A stretch of DNA of 43,092 nt from Nocardia niwae NBRC 108934 = DSM 45340 (GTDB lineage: Bacteria; Actinomycetota; Actinomycetes; Mycobacteriales; Mycobacteriaceae): the NCBI RefSeq assembly GCF_001613465.1, contig NZ_BDCK01000033.1, positions 1 through 43,092 on the forward strand, in the 5' to 3' direction. How positions within the stretch are numbered: position 1 is the first letter of the stretch; every line of letters begins with the position of its first letter. Position numbers and translations under genes: made by a program. The notes below the pieces were generated by a model. That model was not told the origin of the DNA. It worked only from the letters and a program-made list of their open reading frames with translations, and did no database searches. Below are positions 1 through 7,124 of this stretch, piece after piece.

Positions 1-1
1 C

Positions 2-571
2 GGTACCGGCTCCGCCGCGGTCGGATCTGCGGGCCTCGGGTCCGCGGCCACCGGCTCAGCCGGGGCCGGTTCGGCCGCAACGGGTTCCGCCGCCGTGGGT
101 TCGGCGGCCGTCGGGTCCGCGAGTCCCTTGCTGCTGTTGTTGATTCCGCTCCCGCAGGCGACCGCTCCGCCCGCCCCCGTGCTGCCGCCGCTGACCGTTC
201 CACCCGCCCCGACTCCTGTGCCGCCTGGGATGCCGCCTATTCCGCAAGGCGCGCCGACAATCTCGCCGCTCGCCGCGCCCGACCTCGCCGCATCCGCGCC
301 CGACCTCGCCGCATCCGCGCCCGACCTCGCAACACCAGCGCCAAACCTCGCCGCACCCGCGCCGCCGCAGGCGCAACAGCTTTCGTCCCTGGCGATCCGC
401 CCGTCCAATTCCACCGACGCCCTTCCCGCGCCGGAACTCTTGTCGGTAATCGGCGGACTGATCGTGCTCGGCTTGGCGGGCGCGGGATCCGGTGTGCTCA
501 GCTTCCGCAGTGCGGCGGCCGCGCAGGCCAGGATCGACGCGGCGCGTGCCCAGTTCTTCCCGAGGCGGTGA
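2..571 (+). CDS. Pro/Ala-rich membrane-anchored protein, 5' end cut off
   Basis: The frame is open from the window edge to the TGA at 569-571, so the gene begins upstream. The visible N-terminal part is low complexity, with repeated Gly-Ser-Ala-Ala units (about residues 1-40). A short Leu-rich stretch (LLLLLIPLP), a Pro/Ala-rich region with four heptapeptide repeats of the APDLAAS type, and a C-terminal hydrophobic segment (LLSVIGGLIVLGLAGAGSGVL) followed by a short basic tail come next. This looks like an extracytoplasmic stalk anchored near its C-terminus. It lies just upstream of the ImmA/IrrE-type gene on the same strand with a gap of about 11 nt, so co-transcription is likely. I do not recognise the family. 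A GTG at 95 could be proposed as an internal start, but the repeat pattern runs unbroken across it. Confidence 0.6.
   Translation, partial: GTGSAAVGSAGLGSAATGSAGAGSAATGSAAVGSAAVGSASPLLLLLIPLPQATAPPAPVLPPLTVPPAPTPVPPGMPPIPQGAPTISPLAAPDLAASAPDLAASAPDLATPAPNLAAPAPPQAQQLSSLAIRPSNSTDALPAPELLSVIGGLIVLGLAGAGSGVLSFRSAAAAQARIDAARAQFFPRR
275..358 (+). repeat. Four tandem 21-bp coding repeats (APDLAAS heptapeptide)
   Basis: Four consecutive in-frame 21-bp units lie at 275-295, 296-316, 317-337 and 338-358. The first two are identical at the DNA level and the last two have diverged. They encode APDLAAS, APDLAAS, APDLATP and APNLAAP. Unit number could vary between strains by slippage. Confidence 0.85.
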
Positions 572-582
572 GAGGACAGCCG

Positions 583-1098
583 ATGAGCGAGAGCCGGACA
601 CGCAGCAGATCGCGGTCGTATCGCCGGGTCGCCGCCGCCGTCGACGCCGTGTGCGCGGTGGCCGCCGACTTCGACGCGACCACCCTCGACGACGTCGTCC
701 TCGCCATAGCCAGCGAGCGCCGCCGCGAGATCGAGATCGCCAGTGCGCGACTGGGGCCCGGCGTCTGCGGACAGCGCCGCCACTACCCCGACCGCGACGT
801 GATCGTGCTCGCGGAGACCCTGCCGAGCCGCGAGCACACCCTCGCCCACGAACTCGGTCACATCGTCTTCGACCACGAAGGCGCGCCCGCGCCCGAAGTG
901 ACGCTGGAGGCCAGTGACGAACTGATCGCCTACATGCTCAGCCTGCGCGCGCATCAGCGGATCGTCGACGACGGCGCCGACGAGCTCGCCGAGTGGGAGG
1001 CCGAGACGTTCGCCGCGATGCTGATGACCCGGCTGCGCGTGTTCAACAGCCGGGGCGCGGGCGTCTCGGTCCTCCGATTCGACGAGGCGCTCGGATGA
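583..1098 (+). CDS. ImmA/IrrE-type zinc metallopeptidase
   Basis: The 171-residue protein carries the zincin signature HELGHIVFDH (about residues 91-100), with two His and the catalytic Glu of HExxH. Further downstream are acidic residues in EWEAETFAAMLM, which fits the ExxxF/A third-ligand region of ImmA/IrrE peptidases. That family typically cleaves or derepresses XRE-type repressors, often in phage, mobile-element or stress circuits. I chose the ATG at 583; a GTG at 568 overlaps the previous stop and is possible. The stop overlaps the next gene as ATGA at 1095-1098, so the two proteins are translationally coupled. The nearest HTH candidate is the EspR-like gene at 2386-2802, but no substrate can be assigned from sequence. 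Confidence 0.8.
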   Translation: MSESRTRSRSRSYRRVAAAVDAVCAVAADFDATTLDDVVLAIASERRREIEIASARLGPGVCGQRRHYPDRDVIVLAETLPSREHTLAHELGHIVFDHEGAPAPEVTLEASDELIAYMLSLRAHQRIVDDGADELAEWEAETFAAMLMTRLRVFNSRGAGVSVLRFDEALG

Positions 1099-2105
1099 CC
1101 CTGTGGCTGACGGCTCTGCTGGTCTGGACGGCCGCGGGCGCGCGGGTGGGGCGCGTCCTGGTCAAGCCCGCGACCACGGCCCGGGTGGCCATCGTCGTCG
1201 CGGTGGCCGCCGTCGCGCTCGCCGCCACCGTCGCGGTGCCCGAGGTCGCCGTCGCGCTGGACAATCTCGTCCCGGGTGGTGTGCGCGCGGGCTGGTTGTC
1301 CGACGGAGTCGTCACCGGGAGCTGGATCGCTTTCACGACGGCCACCTCGGTGGTCGCCTCGGCCGCCTGGCCGGTGGTCGACCGGCGGAATCTGCGGCAG
1401 ATCGCCTTGTTCGGCTATGGCGCCGGGCTGTTCGCGATAGTGCTTACGCTGGCCTGGTCGTTCACGTCCGGGTGGATGGTCGTGGCCGTCGGGTGCGCGT
1501 TCATCGTCGTCACGGGTCTACGCAATCTGGACTGGACCACGCTCGGTCGCGGCATCGCGCTCTTTACGGCGGGCACCGCGCTGGTCGCGGTGCTGGCCGT
1601 GGGCCGGATCTGGCGCGCGTTCCAGCACGCGGCCAGGGCGGCGCCCGGCGAGCCGGCCTGGGCCTGGCCGTTCTGGGAGCTCGCGAGCCTGCTCATCGCG
1701 CTGGGCGCGGTGTGGATCGTGGTGGAACTGTGGGTGCGCGCGCGGGTGCTGTTGCACCGGATCCGCGCGCTGCACGGGGTCATGGTCGGTCGCTTTCCCG
1801 AGGTGGTCGCGCACGAACAGAGCGGATTCTCCACGCAGCTCCGCGCTTCCGACCAGGTGGCGCAGATCATCGACGCGCTGTACCTGCAGTCCGGCGGCGG
1901 ACTCGTGCTTGCGGAGGTGGCGCCGCCACCGGCCTCGGTCGCCGACCGGGCCGACCGGGTGGCGCGCTGGGCGCGCGACCCGGCGGGGGAGTTCGTGGTG
2001 GACGCGCGGTGGATTGCTCCGCCCGAAGGCATTAGTTCCCGGGGCTGGGTGCAGGCCGTCGCGCGGGCGTATCGTACGACCGCGTCCGCACCCGCTCGAA
2101 ATTGA
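1095..2105 (+). CDS. Seven-helix membrane protein, MAB_1171c/DUF6545-like
   Basis: The 336-residue protein has seven clear hydrophobic segments in its first about 220 residues: LWLTALLVW near the start, then AIVVAVAAVALAA, a segment around SWIAFTTATSVVA, GAGLFAIVLTLAW, WMVVAVGCAFIVV, GTALVAVLAVG and ELASLLIALGAVWIVV. A soluble C-terminal domain of about 115 residues follows. This layout, and the coupling to an ImmA/IrrE peptidase, match actinobacterial proteins annotated as MAB_1171c family putative transporters (DUF6545). That assignment rests on memory of the family. The start overlaps the peptidase stop (ATGA). Transport is not shown; a membrane sensor that signals to the peptidase is equally plausible. 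Confidence 0.6.
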   Translation: MTLWLTALLVWTAAGARVGRVLVKPATTARVAIVVAVAAVALAATVAVPEVAVALDNLVPGGVRAGWLSDGVVTGSWIAFTTATSVVASAAWPVVDRRNLRQIALFGYGAGLFAIVLTLAWSFTSGWMVVAVGCAFIVVTGLRNLDWTTLGRGIALFTAGTALVAVLAVGRIWRAFQHAARAAPGEPAWAWPFWELASLLIALGAVWIVVELWVRARVLLHRIRALHGVMVGRFPEVVAHEQSGFSTQLRASDQVAQIIDALYLQSGGGLVLAEVAPPPASVADRADRVARWARDPAGEFVVDARWIAPPEGISSRGWVQAVARAYRTTASAPARN

Positions 2106-2130
2106 TCGACTTCGCGCGAATGTGATCAAT
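2101..2130. terminator. Short inverted repeat after the membrane-protein gene
   Basis: Seven-base arms, attgatc at 2101-2107 and gatcaat at 2124-2130, flank a 16-nt loop and straddle the stop codon at 2103-2105. The stem is weak, so this could be a terminator or an operator. The rest of 2106-2336 shows no gene. Confidence 0.3.
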
Positions 2131-2336
2131 CCGGCGCAAAAGATGCGATCGGTCGGACTATTCGGACAGACCGGTTGGATCGGGAATCTCGTTCGGCGCG
2201 AAGGATGGCCGTCGAACGGCGCCGAATGCGCTTATGCGCACATGCCATCCGGACCGCAGCACTAACCGGCGTACGGTCGTGCCCCAATTTCTCGGGGCAG
2301 ATCGCACGCAGCACGCGCGCTTACGCGCGCATAACA

Positions 2337-2371
2337 CAGCACAGTGCGACCCGGTGGGTCGCACTGTGCTG
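2337..2371 (-). terminator. Perfect 16-bp hairpin downstream of the EspR-like gene
   Basis: The arms at 2337-2352 and 2356-2371 are perfectly complementary around a 3-nt loop. The hairpin sits 15 nt past the stop of the minus-strand EspR-like gene. There is no U-run, as is usual for actinobacterial terminators. It may serve both converging genes. Confidence 0.75.
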
Positions 2372-2385
2372 CCGTGCAGGAGAAC

Positions 2386-2802
2386 CTATTCGGTGCCGTC
2401 CGGAGGAATTTCGGGCAACCCTTCGCTTGCCCGCAACTTCTCCGCCATAGACGTGAGCAGGTTCTGTGATTCTTCGGACAAGTCGAACGCTCTACTCGAC
2501 AGCCGCCGCAGTCCGTAGCCCTGCAGCTGGGACAGCAGCTCCAGATCGTGATCGATCTTGGCGGCATAGATGTCGTTGAAGAAGTAGTCCGGCTTGACTT
2601 TGAAGAACTTCGCCAGGGCGGCCACCGTCTCATCCGACGGGTTCGTCCGTTGTCCCGACCGCAACTGCGACAGGTACGGTTTCGAGATCGGATGTCCGGA
2701 GGCCGTCAGCGCCGCCGCAACCTCCGCGTTGGTGTGCGGCTTACGCCCCGGGGGATGCACGGTTTCGAACAGCTTGTTCAGCCGCGCCGCGAAATCAGCC
2801 AT
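2386..2802 (-). CDS. espR: EspR-like nucleoid-associated XRE regulator
   Basis: The 138-residue protein matches the mycobacterial EspR family closely. Its N-terminus (FAARLNKLFETVHPPG), the helix-turn-helix region with PYLSQLRSGQRTNPS and the following AALAKFFKVKPDYFF block are hallmark EspR sequence, and a C-terminal helical dimerisation segment follows. In Mycobacterium tuberculosis EspR is a global DNA-bridging regulator of cell-wall and ESX-1-associated genes, about 132 residues long; this protein has the same size. The ATG at 2802 is preceded by purine-rich sequence but no strong ribosome site. The gene is monocistronic, with an AT-rich promoter region (about 2830-2880) and a strong hairpin downstream. 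Family identity is firm; the regulon in this organism is unknown. Confidence 0.8.
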   Translation of the reverse strand: MADFAARLNKLFETVHPPGRKPHTNAEVAAALTASGHPISKPYLSQLRSGQRTNPSDETVAALAKFFKVKPDYFFNDIYAAKIDHDLELLSQLQGYGLRRLSSRAFDLSEESQNLLTSMAEKLRASEGLPEIPPDGTE

Positions 2803-3161
2803 TGTGAGCCGCCCAATTCCCTTCGCTGTACTAACAGTCGTTATCTCGGATACGTATCATTGATATTAGCGGCTCAGTAACTGAAAACCTACGCCTGATT
2901 CCGGATTTCCTTGAAGCTTCTAGGTCGGAAGGCGGCGAAGGGGCTGGGACGGTCGCGTTTGCGGGTCACCCCAAGGCCTCTCGAGAAGCCGCGGTACGAA
3001 CCGGTTCTGGCCCGTCGCTGCGGTCTCGTCGCAAGGGGTCTTGATAGCCGCAAGATAGCTGACATCTCATGGACTCGGCGGTACATGGGTTTGTGTGGCG
3101 TACGACACGTTTGCGCCCCTGGGGGATGAATGTTCAACAAACGCGCGCGAAATGGTTGAAG
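2803..3161. other. Intergenic region, espR promoter and fadA5 3' flank
   Basis: This 359-nt stretch has no convincing gene. Its left third (2830-2890) is unusually A/T-rich for the window, with TAATAT and GATACGTAT on the minus strand, and probably holds the espR-like promoter. The remainder shows only short frames without ribosome sites. A near-palindrome around 2975 (CTCTCGAGAAG core) is the only other structure seen. Confidence 0.5.
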
Positions 3162-4325
3162 TTACAAACGTTCGATGATCGTTCCTGTCGCGAGTGCGCC
3201 ACCGGCGCACATGAGCACCATTGCGGTGCTGCGATCGGAGCGCTCCAGCTCGTGCAAAGCCGTTGTGATGAGGCGTGATCCGGTGGAGCCGACCGGATGC
3301 CCGAGGGCGATGGCGCCGCCGTTGACATTAACCCGATCCATGTCCGGCTGGTGTACAGAAGCCCAGGAAAGTGCGACCGACGCGAACGCTTCATTGATCT
3401 CGAAAAGGTCGATGTCCCCGATGCTCATGCCGGACCGCTCCAGCAGCCGGGTGCACGCCTGCACCGGACCGTCGAGGTGGAACTCCGGTTCCGCCCCGAC
3501 CACCGCTTGTGTGACGATCCGCGCTCGAGGCCGCAAACCGGCGCGCTGGGCGGCCTTTTCGTCCATCAGCAGCACCGCGGCGGCTCCGTCCGAGATCTGC
3601 GAGGACGACCCCGCGGTGTGCACGCCGCCTTCCAGCACCGGCTTGAGCTTCGCCAGGCCTTCGACCGTGGTCTCGCGCAGACCCTGATCCCGTGACACGT
3701 CCAATTTTTCGCCGGTGAGATTGCCTTCCTTGTCCACCGCGGGAGCGGTGACGGTGAGCACCTCGCGATCGAACCGGCCTTCCGCCCATGCCTGCCCGGC
3801 CAGGCGCTGCGAACGCGCGCCGAAGGCGTCCACGTCCGCACGAGTGATGCCGCGGCGCCTGGCGATCCGCTCGGCTGCCTCGAACTGGTTGGGCAGGTCG
3901 ATACTCCACGAGGCGGGCCTGCGCGGGCCGGCGTGCTCGCCGACGTTGGCGCCCAGCGGAACCCGGCTCATCGCCTCCACGCCGCAGGCCATGCCGATGT
4001 CGATGGCGCCGGCCGCGATCAGGCCCGCGATGAGGTGGTTGGCCTGCTGCGCCGAGCCGCACTGGGTGTCGATCGTGGTGGCGCCGACCTGCCAGGGCAG
4101 GCCCGCGTGCAGCCAGGCGACGCGGGTGACGTTGTTGGACTGCTCGCCCGCCTGGGTGACGCAGCCGCCGATGACCTGTTCGACCTGCGCGGGGTCCAGG
4201 TGCGCGCGCTCGAGCAGTCCGCGCTGAGCCGCGCCGAGCAGTTCGGCCGCGTGCAGTCCGGCCAGCCAGCCGCCGCGCTTGCCGATCGGGGTCCGTGCGG
4301 CTTCGACGATCACGGGTGTGCCCAT
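3162..4325 (-). CDS. fadA5: Sterol side-chain acetyl-CoA acetyltransferase (thiolase)
   Basis: This 387-residue thiolase carries all the catalytic elements: the nucleophilic Cys in TIDTQCGSAQ (residue 89), the GHP histidine (residue 343) and the C-terminal proton-relay Cys in MCAGGALATG (residue 373). FadA5 cleaves 3-ketoacyl-CoA esters of the cholesterol side chain, releasing acetyl- or propionyl-CoA. The assignment rests on length (391 residues in M. tuberculosis) and on the conserved divergent pairing with cyp125. The ATG at 4325 has a good ribosome site (GGAAGG), so the longer upstream frame is not needed. A KstR-type box lies 28 nt upstream (4353-4366), so repression by KstR and induction by sterols are expected. 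Confidence 0.85.
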   Translation of the reverse strand: MGTPVIVEAARTPIGKRGGWLAGLHAAELLGAAQRGLLERAHLDPAQVEQVIGGCVTQAGEQSNNVTRVAWLHAGLPWQVGATTIDTQCGSAQQANHLIAGLIAAGAIDIGMACGVEAMSRVPLGANVGEHAGPRRPASWSIDLPNQFEAAERIARRRGITRADVDAFGARSQRLAGQAWAEGRFDREVLTVTAPAVDKEGNLTGEKLDVSRDQGLRETTVEGLAKLKPVLEGGVHTAGSSSQISDGAAAVLLMDEKAAQRAGLRPRARIVTQAVVGAEPEFHLDGPVQACTRLLERSGMSIGDIDLFEINEAFASVALSWASVHQPDMDRVNVNGGAIALGHPVGSTGSRLITTALHELERSDRSTAMVLMCAGGALATGTIIERL

Positions 4326-4352
4326 GTCCAACCTTCCTTTGGGAGAGAAAAC

Positions 4353-4366
4353 TGAAACGCGTTCAT
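4353..4366 (-). promoter_or_regulatory. KstR-type operator of fadA5
   Basis: TGAAACGCGTTCAT matches the KstR consensus TnnAACnnGTTnnA at all positions but the last. It lies just upstream of the fadA5 start, separate from the cyp125 box, so each divergent gene has its own operator. Confidence 0.7.
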
Positions 4367-4432
4367 AGCACTTGTCAGGGGCGGATCTGTCCGGTTTCTT
4401 TCCTCGTTCTCGCGCCTGTGCTTCAATGATTA

Positions 4433-4446
4433 TAGAACGTGTTTCA
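4433..4446 (+). promoter_or_regulatory. KstR operator of cyp125
   Basis: TAGAACGTGTTTCA is a full match to TnnAACnnGTTnnA, 21 nt before the cyp125 start codon. A TATAGA hexamer at 4431-4436 overlaps it and could be the -10 element. Confidence 0.85.
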
Positions 4447-4467
4447 GTTTGTCGAAGGAGACATCTG

Positions 4468-5727
4468 GTGGTAGACACTCGGAATGCCCGGCCGAATCTT
4501 CCGGACGGGTTCGACGTCACGGACCCGGACATCTATGCCGAGCGTGTTCCGGTCGAGGAGTTCGCCGAACTGCGCCGGACCGCGCCGATCTGGTGGAATC
4601 CGCAGTCGCCGGAGGTCAGCGGCTTCCACGACGACGGCTTCTGGGTGGTGAGCAAGCACGCCGACGTCAAGGAGGTCTCGCGGCGCAGCGACGTGTTCTC
4701 CAGTTACGAGAACACCGCGATCCCGCGGTTCAACGACGACATCGCCCGCGAGCAGATCGAGCTGCAGCGGATCGTCCTGCTGAACATGGACGCGCCCGAG
4801 CACACCAAGCTGCGCAAGATCATCTCCCGCGGCTTCACCCCGCGTGCCATCAACGGCCTGCGGGCGGAGCTGTCGGCCCGCGCGGAATCGATCGTGAAGG
4901 CGGCGGCCCAGTCGGGCTCCGGGGACTTCGTCACCCAGATCGCGTGCGAACTGCCGCTGCAGGCCATCGCCGAGCTGATCGGCGTCCCCCAGGAAGACCG
5001 GATGAAGGTCTTCACCTGGTCCAACGACATGACCGGCTACGACGACCCGGAGAGCACGGCCGACCCGGTCGCGGCGTCGGCGGAGATCCTCGGCTACGCC
5101 TACCAGATGGCGGCCGCGCGCAAGCAGTGCCCGGCCGACGACATCGTCACCACGCTGATCGAGGCCGATGTCGACGGTGACAAGCTCACCGAGGAGGAGT
5201 TCGGCTTCTTCGTGATCATGCTCGCGGTCGCGGGCAACGAGACCACCCGCAACGCCATCTCGCATGGCATGATCGCGTTCCTGGAGAATCCGGACCAGTG
5301 GGAGCTGTTCAAGAAGGAACGTCCCGCCACGGCCGCCGACGAGATCATCCGGTGGGCCACTCCGGTCACCTCGTTCCAGCGCACCGCGCTGGAGGACACC
5401 GAGCTCGGCGACGTGCAGATCAAAAAGGGCCAGCGGGTGGTCATGCTGTACCGCTCGGCCAACTTCGACGAGGAGGTCTTCGATCACCCGGAGAAGTTCG
5501 ACATCATGCGCACGGACAACCCGCACCTGGCCTTCGGCGGCACCGGCGCGCACTTCTGCATCGGGGCGAATCTGGCCCGGCTGGAGATCGACCTGATCTT
5601 CAACGCCATCGCCGATCACCTGCCCGACATCAGCAAGGTCGCCGACGCGAAGCGGCTGCGGTCGGGCTGGCTGAACGGGATCAAGGAGTTCCCGGTCGAC
5701 TACAAGACCTGCCCGGTCGCGCACTGA
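4468..5727 (+). CDS. cyp125: Steroid C26/27 monooxygenase cytochrome P450
   Basis: This 419-residue P450 has the I-helix oxygen-activation motif AGNETT (about residues 254-260) and the heme-ligand signature FGGTGAHFCIGANLAR, with the thiolate Cys at residue 364. CYP125 oxidises the terminal methyl of cholest-4-en-3-one or cholesterol through alcohol and aldehyde to the C26 acid, the first step of side-chain degradation. The opening PDGFDVTDPDIYAERVP is typical of CYP125. The GTG at 4468 follows GAAGGAG with 7-nt spacing, and a perfect KstR box precedes it. It is divergent from fadA5, as in M. tuberculosis. Its redox partner may be the small ferredoxin at 25557-25745. CYP142 could be confused with it, but the N-terminus and fadA5 pairing favour CYP125. 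Confidence 0.9.
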   Translation: MVDTRNARPNLPDGFDVTDPDIYAERVPVEEFAELRRTAPIWWNPQSPEVSGFHDDGFWVVSKHADVKEVSRRSDVFSSYENTAIPRFNDDIAREQIELQRIVLLNMDAPEHTKLRKIISRGFTPRAINGLRAELSARAESIVKAAAQSGSGDFVTQIACELPLQAIAELIGVPQEDRMKVFTWSNDMTGYDDPESTADPVAASAEILGYAYQMAAARKQCPADDIVTTLIEADVDGDKLTEEEFGFFVIMLAVAGNETTRNAISHGMIAFLENPDQWELFKKERPATAADEIIRWATPVTSFQRTALEDTELGDVQIKKGQRVVMLYRSANFDEEVFDHPEKFDIMRTDNPHLAFGGTGAHFCIGANLARLEIDLIFNAIADHLPDISKVADAKRLRSGWLNGIKEFPVDYKTCPVAH

Positions 5728-5729
5728 GA

Positions 5730-5771
5730 CACGAAAACGGCCCTCGCACCGCAGTGCGAGGGCCCTTCGTG
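5730..5771 (+). terminator. Hairpin between convergent cyp125 and SnoaL gene
   Basis: Perfect 11-bp arms at 5739-5749 and 5754-5764 enclose a CGCA loop. An outer pairing of CACGAA (5730-5735) with TTCGTG (5766-5771) extends the structure. It starts 2 nt after the cyp125 stop and can serve both converging transcripts. Confidence 0.8.
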
Positions 5772-5782
5772 GGTCCGTTGTG

Positions 5783-6202
5783 TCAGTCGACCGGCCGCGC
5801 GGTCTTCATGGCGCGATCGACCTCCCAGAAGGCGCGCAGGGCGGCGATCTTGCCGTCGTCGTTCACCCGGTAGGTGAACACGCCGTCGGCGTCGATCCGG
5901 TGACCGCCGATGGTGCTGCGGATCGTGCCGGTGAAGGCGACTTCCTTGCCGCAGGCGAAGGAGTCGCCGAACAGGAACTCGATCAGCTCGGTCTGCGCGA
6001 TCGCCTTGTCCCAGAACGCGGCGATGGCCTCCGGGCCACGGTGGCCCTTGCCCTCCGGGTCGAAGCCGGAGGGGCCGATGGGGTCCTCCACGATGCCGTC
6101 TTCGGCGAACAACGCGACCCAGGCCTGTTTGTCCCGGGCGCGCACCGCGGCCTGCGAAGCGAGGCCGGCGGCCCGGGCGGGATGCTCGGTGGTAGTGGTC
6201 AT
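5783..6202 (-). CDS. SnoaL/ketosteroid-isomerase-fold protein
   Basis: The 139-residue protein has the NTF2-like/SnoaL pattern: an N-terminal helix with the AFxEDGxVEDPxGP-type motif (LFAEDGIVEDPIGP, about residues 31-44), then FWDKAIAQ and a curved sheet ending in ALRAFWEVDR. Such proteins are small-molecule isomerases, cyclases or hydratases. In a sterol operon the substrate is probably a steroid or its CoA ester, but catalytic residues cannot be fixed by eye. The ATG at 6202 has a strong ribosome site (GAGGGAGG). It is the last gene of the minus-strand operon begun by the OB-fold gene and lies 28 nt after the LLM gene, so it should be KstR-controlled from the 10411-10424 box. Confidence 0.7.
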   Translation of the reverse strand: MTTTTEHPARAAGLASQAAVRARDKQAWVALFAEDGIVEDPIGPSGFDPEGKGHRGPEAIAAFWDKAIAQTELIEFLFGDSFACGKEVAFTGTIRSTIGGHRIDADGVFTYRVNDDGKIAALRAFWEVDRAMKTARPVD

Positions 6203-6230
6203 ACGGCCTCCCTCGGCCAGCTGGTGGGCC

Positions 6231-7124
6231 TCACCGTGCGGCGAGCACGGGTTCGGCGATGTACTGCTGCGCGAATTTGCGCAGCGAGTCCTGCTTGGCG
6301 GCGAGTTCACCGTCGAAGCCGATGCCGTCGGCCAGCCAGGGCACCACGATCGCGTCGGTGACGCCCGCGTCGGCGAGGTCCTGATAGCCGGAGCGGCCGA
6401 ATCTGTCGACGCACACCGCCTGGATTTCGAACGGCTCGTCGGTCCGGCCGAACTGGGCGCGCAGCGCGTCGAGCTCGCCGATGGTGCGCCGCAGTTCGTC
6501 GTAGGTCATCATGGCCGAGGTCCAGCCGTCGCCCACCCGAGCAGCGCGGCGCAGCGCCGCGTCGGTGTGCCCGCCGATGTAGAAGGGCACCGGCTCGCTC
6601 GGCGCCGGGCTGATCTGCAACGGATCGAAGTCGAAGAACTCGCCGTGGTACTCCACCATGCCACCGGCCAGCACCAGCTTGATGACCTCGATCATCTCGT
6701 CCACCCGGGCGCCGCGGCGCGCGAACGGCACGCCGCACCACTCGAATTCCTCTGGCGCCCAGCCGATCCCGACGCCGAAGCCGAAGCGGTTACCCGACAG
6801 GTTGGCCACCGAGCCGACCTGCCGGGCCAGCAGCAGCGGGTTGCGCGAACCCAGCTTCAGCACGTTCGTGTAGAAGCGGATGCGGCTGGTGACGGCGGCC
6901 ATGGCCGTCGCGCCGATGAGCGGGTCGACCCAGGGGGTGTCCGGCCCCCAGAACCGGCTGCCGTCGGCGGTGTAGGGATACTTCGCGGCCGCCGACTTCA
7001 TGTAGAACAGCGAGTCGGGCAGCGCGATGGACGCGAAGCCGCACTCCTCGGCAGTTTTCGCGAGCTCCGTCAGCTGGTCCAGCGGACTGAGCGCGATGCC
7101 GACGGTGAACCGCAGCGGGGTCAC
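6231..7124 (-). CDS. Luciferase-like (LLM) F420-dependent oxidoreductase
   Basis: The 297-residue protein belongs to the LLM superfamily. It has the N-terminal barrel strand TVGIALSP, the GFGVGIGWAPEEFEWCG motif (about residues 111-128) and the IGGHTDAALRRAARVGDGW motif common to F420-dependent family members. It starts with GTG overlapping the ltp3 stop (GTGA at 7121-7124), so it is translationally coupled. Related proteins act on ketone or alkene groups using coenzyme F420, although some use FMN. A redox step on a sterol side-chain or ring intermediate fits the operon. The precise substrate is unknown. Confidence 0.75.
   Translation of the reverse strand: MTPLRFTVGIALSPLDQLTELAKTAEECGFASIALPDSLFYMKSAAAKYPYTADGSRFWGPDTPWVDPLIGATAMAAVTSRIRFYTNVLKLGSRNPLLLARQVGSVANLSGNRFGFGVGIGWAPEEFEWCGVPFARRGARVDEMIEVIKLVLAGGMVEYHGEFFDFDPLQISPAPSEPVPFYIGGHTDAALRRAARVGDGWTSAMMTYDELRRTIGELDALRAQFGRTDEPFEIQAVCVDRFGRSGYQDLADAGVTDAIVVPWLADGIGFDGELAAKQDSLRKFAQQYIAEPVLAAR

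Noticed and set aside
4444..5724. Long open frame antisense to cyp125 (426 codons)
   Set aside because: High GC leaves antisense frames open; composition is Asp/Val/Arg-rich low complexity, with no ribosome site, and the plus-strand P450 is unmistakable.
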